Assembly: GCA_018806985.1 (NCBI GenBank)
Contig: JADANN010000322.1
Span: forward strand, 1 to 64,000
Direction: 5' to 3'
Source: Angiostrongylus vasorum
Lineage: Eukaryota; Nematoda; Chromadorea; Rhabditida; Metastrongylidae
DNA length: 64,000 nucleotides
Shown piece by piece: positions 56,774 to 64,000 of the stretch. The position numbers were made by a program, and so were the translations under genes. The notes under the pieces are model-generated. The model worked only from the letters and a program-made list of their open reading frames with translations. It was not told the origin of the DNA and did not search any database. Every line of letters begins with the position of its first letter. Position 1 is the stretch's first letter.

Positions 56774-57589
56774 CGAGCAACAACACTAACAGCAACGACA
56801 ACGACAACGACAACGACAACGAGAACGACAACGAAGGCCTATACCAACCTCGCGTCAGCTTAAGTAGATCAATTTATAAGATCCTATGAATAAATATATG
56901 AACTATCTATGCCGAGGTTTACAGAAAGTCGGTCTTTTGAGAAATTTTAAACCTTAGGTTCCATCTGCTGTGGTAATGACTGTGTTTTGCTGAGATGACT
57001 GCGTGTCAAATTGGGCTTTTGATGGTCTGGAGAAGTCCAAACAGCCGAATCATCTAGAACCATCGAATACATCTTGTTGTTAACAATCTCGTGCCTGCTC
57101 AAGTAGAAAAAAATCAGTTAAGAAATGAATCCATTGTGGTTGATTTAGATGTGTTTTGGCAACTTTTTTCATCTAATGTCGGACCCGATCTCCACCTAAT
57201 GATTATTATAAACCGGCTCCTTCAGATATTGACTAAGGTTTAACGTGAGCATATGTCGCTTATAAGGTAGTAACTCAGTTAAGGATTTATGGCATCCATT
57301 AAAAAAAAACGTTTAGAGCAGACGACATTTTATGGTGCCCGTTTCCGTGAAACTAACCAAAGATCCGCTTAGTGCCCTTTTTTTCTTTAGCTTTGAAAGT
57401 AACCGACGTTAAAAAACAGATGGGGTTCGTACTGTTGTTAGCATTATGTAACTAATAGTAATGAACTGATCGCCTTCATAGACGAATTCTGTGGCAGTAG
57501 TTCGTCGAAGGTCATTAGGTGGCTTCATGGGTCAGCCCACTGCGGAGGCAATTTTCTAACAAAATACTTGATACTTGATATTTGAATGG

Positions 57590-57905
57590 CCTGGCCTCAC
57601 TGGATGTGCGGGCCCCCATCACAATCTCCATTTTTCGGAGATTTGGTGGTTAAGCCACTGTGGAATACTTGGAATCGAGGTCAGCCTGGCTAAATTCTGC
57701 CCTAGGTCTTCAACATTACAGGCACCATGACGATGGTGGATCCTGGTATTGGTTTACGCTTAGCTAGGGTTCGTGATGGAAACACCGGACTCCTTCTCAG
57801 CTTGGGAGACCCTGCTAAAGGATGAATCCCCCGCTGCACATCGCAGTGCGACACCCAGGAACACCCAGCCACGATGAGGCGGTAAGCCGTTGGGAGGATT
57901 TTCTA
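57590..57905 (+). repeat. Short interspersed repeat family S1, copy 4
   Basis: Best match to 27515-27895: GGTGGATCCTGGTATTGG, GACTCCTTCTCAGCTTGGGA, CGACACCCAGGAACAC and GATGAGGCGGTAAGCCG. Plus orientation. Confidence 0.75.
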
Positions 57906-59614
57906 ACAAAATATTCGTATCAAGTGTTGTCTCCTTCCCTATCGTTCTACCTTACATCAGCTAATGGTGTTCATGCCAATGCGAATCGTTGTTTGATCGA
58001 AAAAATCAGTTTTACTTAACTTCTCCACAAATTAAAGCCGTGAATTTGTTTGATTTTGTTTAGAAGCATTCAAAATATTAACACGGGATAGGTTTGAAAT
58101 CCGGAGTGACCGTACATCTCCTGGTATGTTCTCGTCTACCTTTTTCGAATTAGTTGTAAAAAAGTGCTATGTTGTCGTCATTTTGCTACACACAAAGACA
58201 ATCGCTGGAGAGTGCACACTGTTTTGTACTTGTGCAGTCAAACAGTAAGGAAATGCTTAACTCTGCTATACGCCCTTCTGAGACAGCCTTTGAGTTCGAA
58301 TAATTACTTAAGAAGTAACTGGTTAAGTTAGTGTTTTGACTCATATTCCTCTTAAGCCTTTGTTTTCGTTCTAGGGTTTCCACCAATCAATTTCTCTTAG
58401 TAGAGCTGTTAAAAAGAGTGAGTTTTATTCCTCTAATCCCACCTGGTTCTATGAAGTAAATGTTAATATATCAGAGCTAATCCATTTGGGAAGGTATAGT
58501 GACGATTTTATTATATGGCGCATGCACAGTTCCGGTGGAAATTTCCATCGAAGAATTCATAAAGCAGATTGAAAAGCTACGGCCTCACAAAACTGACCGT
58601 AACGCGAAGCCATGGCTTGCTAAACACAAAACTGAACGTAACGCGAAGCCATGGCTTGCTAAACGTTGCTTAAAATAGGACATGACTCAGTTCAAGAGTA
58701 AAAAGAGCAAGCTACTCAAGGAAGCCATGATGAACACTAGAAGGAACTGGTATTGTAGTTGCCTCATCGACAATTCCATTGCCGCCGTCTTAACACACAC
58801 TTTGGATGATGTGGTCCGTACGCAACTACGGAGAAATTACAGTCAGTCCAATCGAACATACCAACCAGAGGTTAACTATGGTACCTGTTCCACAAAGGAA
58901 AGAAATGGAAGCCAGGGTTCTGTACCGTTGCCGAAAATCGAGTAAGCTACTGCACCTACTAAAACATTCTATATCAGCTGAACAGCACAGTTCGCTATTA
59001 CAGAAGCCAGAGGGCAATATCAGTCAACAGCGGCATTTCACGAAATATCGGTAACACAGGGAAAGGATAACTGCTATTTCTAGTGCAGTCTACTTATTTC
59101 AATATTTCAACGATCCAGTAGATAAGATATCATGCCATTTAATCACCAAAAAACGCCTTCAGGGATCTATATTGAGGGTTGCTATGTCAGAAAACATAAA
59201 GGAAAAGGATAAAATGAGTAAGTCTGCAACTATTTTAGATCCTAGTTTTTGCTTTCCAGATATTCTAACTTCTTGGTTGGCCGACGCAGATCGCTTATGA
59301 TCCGCAGAAGCGAACTTTGTCCGCTACGACCATTGTTAATATGTAACTTTGAGGTCATGTGGTTAGTTACGCTATTTCTGTGCTACAACCCCTAATACAG
59401 GTTTGGCCCGCAGCCCCGCACCTAATGTTTTGTTTTAGTAATTGAAAGATGACAAATGCCAGCTTGTAATCTACGGTGTAGTTTATATTATATATTATAT
59501 TAGTTTTCTTGAAGAGAGAAAGCAAATATGTATGCTGGGTTGTGCACTATTCTTTAATGGAAGACTTGGTTACACCACCAACTCCTTTGGCGTTTATTGT
59601 ATTTTTTTTACTTT
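57906..59614. other. No recognisable gene; one 39-bp tandem pair
   Basis: Contains the 2 x 39-bp direct repeat at 58586-58663. An 87-codon frame at 58682-58945 has no family match. Confidence 0.4.
58586..58663. repeat. 39-bp tandem duplication
   Basis: Two copies of a unit beginning CACAAAACTGA and ending GGCTTGCTAAA, differing at one base. Confidence 0.85.
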
Positions 59615-59973
59615 GTATGACCCGTCTTCACGTCTACTGTGCGGATCATAGCGCTTCTCACATTCAATTCGTTTCCTCGCATCCATTGTCCACGAAGATC
59701 TCCCAACTTTTACTTGTGGATTCGGCTGCTGCTTGAGGATTTTCATTTCATCTTGAATATCGTAGAATGTTGCCGGAGCAATTCTCCCTGGAGTCCTGCG
59801 ATAGCCGGGCTGGAGCGTTCCCAATTGGATTGCGGAGAGCGATTTTTTTCCCAGACAGGTCCGGTACCAATTTCCCGACCTCCAAAGGATGAGAAGCTTG
59901 GTTGCCTGGGGCGGAATATAACTGGCATCATGCTCATGATGACCCACATAACTACCACTGTTCTATCCGCCCC
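59615..59973 (-). repeat. tRNA-derived SINE family S2, copy 3
   Basis: Minus strand begins GGGGCGGATAGAACAGTGG (A-box-like) at 59973. The body is shared with 30345-30696, and the far end (GTCTACTGTGCGGATC...) is also shared with the unit cores and 26465. Confidence 0.72.
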
Positions 59974-60329
59974 TTTCAACATGATTGGTAAACTCTTACT
60001 TGACTGCTTTTTATATGCGCAGAGGTGAGAATGAAATAGTGGGTTAACAAGCTCTTTTCTGCGTTTCCTCCTTCATATGGAATATCAGATGATCGAGCAG
60101 GACTTTCCGAGAGTAACCCACCGCATATTCCAGCCTGATAAAACGGAAACCTCATAGCTTAAAGGTTCCATTAGCAGCTTAGACAAAGACTTGCAGCAGG
60201 TGCTCCATCAGAGAGGAAGAAGAATTAGTCACTAGGCGATACTCTCATAACTGTCGTGAAGGTTGTAAAAAATCGCCCTCGGTCGTTGCATGAAGAACCT
60301 TGGTATATACATGTTCTCACGAATTAAAC

Positions 60330-60690
60330 TTATTTAGCTGTCGCGAGATTGGTATAAATCTACTAATTATTGTTGTTGTCCTTTGTTCAATGGTTGACGT
60401 TTCGGCGACTTCTCCTTCCTCAGAGCCTTGGTGTACCATATGTAACCGTAGTCCCACAATTCGGGGAACACCATAGTATTAATGAATATCCAGCATATTA
60501 ATTGACACCATTTCTCAAAAACTACCCACCATGCTACTGGAGTGTTGTTCATGAGGGATGATGAGTGAGATCCACCTATGTGGATGTGCATGAAAAAAGT
60601 CGTTCTGAGATAAGGTGCTATTGTATTGTGATAGGCATTCGTCGTTCCAGTTCATCTTTGGGACTTTGAAATTTATGCACTGAACAATAC
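60330..60690 (-). mobile_element. Diverged PLE relic (terminus plus EN scrap)
   Basis: Minus-oriented terminus (60330-60430: GCGAGATTGGTATA, TTGTTGTTG tract, hammerhead) and, further up, a fragment of the EN C-terminus (60640-60680, GTTCATCTTTGGG...TTGAAATTTAT) shared with 26950-26995. Confidence 0.6.
60392..60430 (-). ncRNA. Hammerhead-like motif, core intact
   Basis: AAGGCU-CUGAGGA-A-GGAGAAGUCGCC-GAAACGUC-AACC. CUGAGGA, GAAA and the GUC triplet are intact, with one mismatch in each of stems I and II. Confidence 0.65.
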
Positions 60691-60801
60691 ACGAGTGGTC
60701 AGAATGTTTTTTTGAAAATTGGCGCTTTTTTCTTATGCTCGATCTTCATTAATAATGTGGAGTTCTCCGAATTGTGAGCGTACTGGTCCATACGGTACGA
60801 C

Positions 60802-60840
60802 CAGGTTCAGATGAAGGCGAAGCCGCCGAGACGCCAGCCG
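60802..60840 (+). ncRNA. Degenerate hammerhead-like motif
   Basis: CAGGUU-CAGAUGA-A-GGCGAAGCCGCC-GAGACGCC-AGCC. Stem II is perfect (GGCG/CGCC) and stem I 4 bp. U4 is A, GAAA is GAGA and U16.1 is C. Confidence 0.5.
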
Positions 60841-60975
60841 TTGAACAACGACAACTACTACAATAAAAAGATCTATTCCCACGACCGAGTTTCTATTAAC
60901 CTCGGCATTGATCAAATAGTTCTCGATATTCTTGTTGAGGAAACACGAGGTGTTGCTTTATTCTTTATTCCGTTA

Positions 60976-61016
60976 AAGCTGACGTTTCGGCAGATTTCGC
61001 CTTCATCGGAGCCTGG
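60976..61016 (-). ncRNA. Hammerhead-like motif, one core change
   Basis: CAGGCU-CCGAUGA-A-GGCGAAAUCUGCC-GAAACGUC-AGCUU. Stem I pairs 5 bp, GAAA and GUC are intact, U4 is C. Confidence 0.62.
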
Positions 61017-61599
61017 AAGGGTATATCGATAGCCAATTTACTAGATCAAACGCTCCGATAACACATACAGAAAAAAAATCAGCGAAACGTCAGCTTCAAC
61101 GGAATAAAGAATGAAGTAACACCTCGTGTTTGCTCAAGAAAAAATATCGAGAAAAAAAATCTATACCAACCTCGCCCCAGCTAAGGACGTTAGTAAGAAC
61201 GAACATATAGATATGTCGATTATTATGGCGACGTTTATAGAAAAAGGTTGCCTAAGTTTTTTTTTCTTTTGAGTTACCTCTGTGCTTTTCTTGAATGTAC
61301 TATGTTAAGGTGCTATAATGTCGTAAATACACTGAAGAGTCCATGTAAAGCTGTACCATTGCCATCTGTCGTTGGTGCGAGGTTCGCCTTGGTATCCCCG
61401 GTCTGAGTTTCAGGGTGGTAGCAGTGAACCTACGAATTCGTCGTAGTGCACACTACAATTCTTACATGTCCTTCTTTACGATACCCCACTTTCCATATTG
61501 AGACATAGGAATGTGTAAGGTAAACCATGCACTTCATATCTTATCGCACTGGAAATTCTGTTGGTTTCAATTTCAATAATTTAAATGCATTAACATTTG

Positions 61600-61900
61600 A
61601 AATGAATGGATTCAAAGAAAGCGGCCATTATTTTCGCATCATAAGGCTCCTCTGGAGCACCTGTAGGGCGATTGGGGCCGATCTGTAATACAGACGTGGT
61701 CTTTGATTTTCTCACTTGCCCCGGCTCACCAAGCCTTCCTTCCATTTGAGATAGGCAAATTGGTATCAGATTTGTCTGGTAGTATAGATTCCTGACCCGA
61801 TATGTTCGCAGGTCACCGTCAGATATTGTAAAGGTAAGATACACAGCAGCAAATGGTTAAAACAATGGCAAGAATCGACTCAGTCATTGCGAGCTTCCGC
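61600..61900 (+). repeat. SINE family S3, copy 2
   Basis: Shares CACCAAGCCTTCC, GGCAAATTGGTATCAGATTT and the following body with 41189-41470. The tRNA-like head is degraded. Confidence 0.6.
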
Positions 61901-62449
61901 CTACTCTGCGGCTTTGATGCCTTGGCTCCGCGTGTTACCTAGTGTGTCGTGAACATCAGTGATGATGTCCCGTTACTATTTCGACCTATACGCCCATGCA
62001 CTGCCTTTTATTCTAATGGGCCGTTAGCTGCCTTTTCCGTAGCTTCTGTCGGGGGATAGTCTGTTTGGAAAGTCATTTTCGGTTCCTAGATAAGGTAATG
62101 GAATGCATATTCCTATCGATTACTTTCTTAGCCGGCAAGGCACTCAAATACCAATTTTCGGTGGACATTTGTCATCGGTTTATCCACATTTCCAGTTAAA
62201 GAGCTCATCAACAAATATAGTAACTGTGGAGTTCATAGAAAAAATATGGGAAATTTGAACATACATGACCTTTTCGCGCTTATTTTACATCTACATCGTC
62301 CCATAATAAAAAGAAGCAGGTGCGCGGTAACACCTTGGTTACACCGCTTTATAATGTAACATTTGATATCACTCAATTTGAAGCTTGTAAATCATCTTTA
62401 TTAATTAATTGAGAACGAACTAAGTAGATTATTGGTCTAACAAATCGAG

Positions 62450-62725
62450 AGGACCAATACAATGGATTATTCGTCTACCCAGATCGCGAAAACCAGGACA
62501 ATGGATTATTCGTCTACCCAGATCGCGAAAACCAGTACAATGGATTAATCGTCTACCCAGATCGTGAAAACTAGTACAATGGAGTATTCGTCTACCTAGA
62601 TCAAGAGAACCGATATAATGGATTCGTCTACTCAGACAAGGATAACTAACATAGTGGATTATTAGCTTACTTATATCGCGAGAACCAATACAGTGGATTG
62701 CTCGTCTTATCATATTACAAGAACC
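62450..62725 (-). repeat. 39-bp minisatellite, about 7 units
   Basis: The unit ACAATGGATTATTCG...CCAGATCGCGAAAACCAGG repeats with increasing divergence toward the right. Because 39 is divisible by 3, the minus strand gives a 13-residue peptide repeat (RDLGRRIIHCTGF type) in an open frame of 94 codons. I regard this as a by-product of the repeat, with no sign of a gene around it. Confidence 0.85.
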
Positions 62726-64000
62726 AATCCATCAAATGCAGACAGAATAGGTTATTAATGAAAAGAGATGGATTATCAAGTAGATCCATTGACAAAAATC
62801 ATGAAACAAAACATGAAATTGTACAACAGTTGCGATAAGAACCATTACACAAATCCTAACTTTGTTACGCTTTGGTGATCGTACAGCAACAAGGAAGGCC
62901 CGAAGTTGAGCAAGTTGATGAGCACATCAGAAAATTTGCGACCTGATTTCTACTTTTGGAATCAGGTCGGACAAGTAATGTGACGAAAAAAAACGTCTTC
63001 AGCACATTCCACTCGTTCCAACCACTGAAATAAGTGGAGAGTTCGACTTCTCAAATATAAAAAATGAACAGTAATAATGGTCGAAGTTTAGTCTGAAAAA
63101 GAAGTGAGAAAAACAAACAAACGAAGGCTTGGTTCTTTTTTTCCCTAAAGCTACGCTGTACATCTTACCTGAACGCGACTGCTGTGCCACAACGGTATAA
63201 TTGCGGACAGTCGGCGAGATCACTCACTGTGATACTGTTAGACCATCTAACCAACGGCCGAAAATCTCTCGATTGTCGGAGCGATGTAGAAAAAATTTTC
63301 CTGAAGTCGGCGATTGTTCAAGCTCTTTTTAAGCAGGAAATTTCCTTTGTTGATTATAAAGTATTTGTTGGTTACTTCAGTAATAGTGCAGCAAACATCG
63401 TCTCGATTGCTCGATTAGAAGTTATGGCCACGGGGGAGTTTTATTTGGTTTTGGTATTTCTTCCCCACCTCAATCTTAAGTAACTGAACCTCTATCTACA
63501 TAATGCCCACACTAATACTACCGCAGTAATGTTGCGAGATTAATGTTCCACGGCTATATGAGGCTACGAACAATTACGGTTGCAAAATGACACTTCACCG
63601 ATCTATGAAGCGAACTCACGAGCGAATAGATGATATTATATAATTGCTATTTAATTAAGGAAATACATTGTTATGTAATAGAAGACTTATTTGCTGAGTA
63701 GGGAAGAGTGTGTGGATAACGAAAAGGGACTTAATACAATTACTATTCAACAAGGCAACACGTAACAACAAAGGTACACAGCACCGCATTTTATGGAGAA
63801 AGGAAACAATACAAAGTTGCACCAACAATATTTTAGAGACTTACATAAGATTCAATCATTTTGCAAAGTCATAAGAACGTATTCAATAGTCAATGTTGCG
63901 TATAACTATCACTAACATGATGCCTAAGATTAACATGACGTGAAAGCTTGTACGATAGGTCGTTGAATTAAGAAGTATCATCGTACAAATACTGCGTATG
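62726..64000. other. No recognisable gene
   Basis: AT-rich to the window end. A 99-codon open frame at 63184-63483 (plus; FKQEISFVDYKVFVGYFSN) has no family match and no clear splice context. Confidence 0.35.

Larger units (their letters stand above)
56165..56900. mobile_element. Diverged PLE relic with inverted hammerhead pair
   Basis: Plus-strand EN C-terminal remnant at 56165-56430 (LVGKPRDKPASLLGTHWALR, then stops). It is followed by a minus-oriented terminus (56530-56653) and a plus-oriented terminus (56734-56880). Each has the block GCGAGGTTGGTAT, a GTTGTCG or CAACGA tract and a hammerhead motif. Between them is a short GGACGGACGAAC repeat. Confidence 0.7.
60800..61145. mobile_element. 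Cluster of PLE termini with three hammerhead relics
   Basis: A plus-oriented motif (60802-60840), a minus-oriented terminus (60870-61020, with CCTCGGCATTGATCAA, ACACGAGGTGTT and a hammerhead), and a plus-oriented partial terminus (61080-61145, GAAACGTCAGCTTCAACGG ... ACACCTCGTGTTTGCTCAAG). Confidence 0.7.

Noticed and set aside
62429..62713. Repeat-containing protein gene
   Set aside because: The open frame is explained by a 39-bp tandem repeat (multiple of 3). No start context, splice sites or flanking coding sequence.
62450..62725. CRISPR array
   Set aside because: Units are contiguous diverging tandem repeats without unique spacers, in a eukaryotic context.

Overview
The window is eukaryotic, gene-poor and dominated by retroelements. 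It is most likely from a parasitic nematode, probably a strongylid/hookworm-type worm. That assignment is an inference from four things: RTE-clade LINEs resembling those common in hookworm genomes, Penelope-like elements (PLEs), cecropia/SETMAR-type mariners, and two near-matches to the conserved nematode SL1 spliced leader inside a dispersed repeat. I see no bacterial-type operons and no convincing intact host gene. Almost every coding-like stretch is a broken transposon ORF or a pseudogene.

Layout. 1-3108: an actin pseudogene split by an outward-facing pair of 5'-truncated PLEs. 4175-6610: mariner and RTE debris. 7690-10010: a tRNA-type SINE and a ~1 kb dispersed repeat holding an SL1-like 22-mer. 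10911-19803: a perfectly laid-out inverted repeat with two ~3.39 kb arms, each a PLE facing outward plus a divergent unknown reading frame (here called ORFX), around a 2.1 kb core. 20090-21240: second copy of the SL1-bearing repeat. 22079-22222: a small fold-back element with a hammerhead-ribozyme motif at each end. 26465-27895: PLE relic and SINE-like repeat. 32880-35100 and 37660-41010: two RTE LINEs in opposite orientations. 41085-41178: a U6 snRNA pseudogene. 41567-44220: fold-back MITEs with tRNA-like sequence. 45117-49840: a second copy, in direct orientation, of the ORFX/core/ORFX unit. 49839-52699: an inverted copy of the left-end actin/PLE locus. 53860-64000: mariner, PLE and SINE relics and a 39-bp minisatellite.

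The unifying theme is PLE activity. At least 17 sites carry hammerhead-like motifs in the PLE terminal repeats, usually in inverted pairs. PLE termini at four loci carry the same piece of actin exon. PLE copies are repeatedly arranged 5'-to-5' so that 3' ends point outward. The most interesting object is the composite 'PLE-ORFX-core-ORFX-PLE' inverted repeat, its partial duplicate 32 kb away, and the unknown ORFX protein. Two cautions apply. Many differences between near-identical arms are indels in homopolymer runs, which could be sequencing error. Large inverted duplications can also be assembly artefacts.
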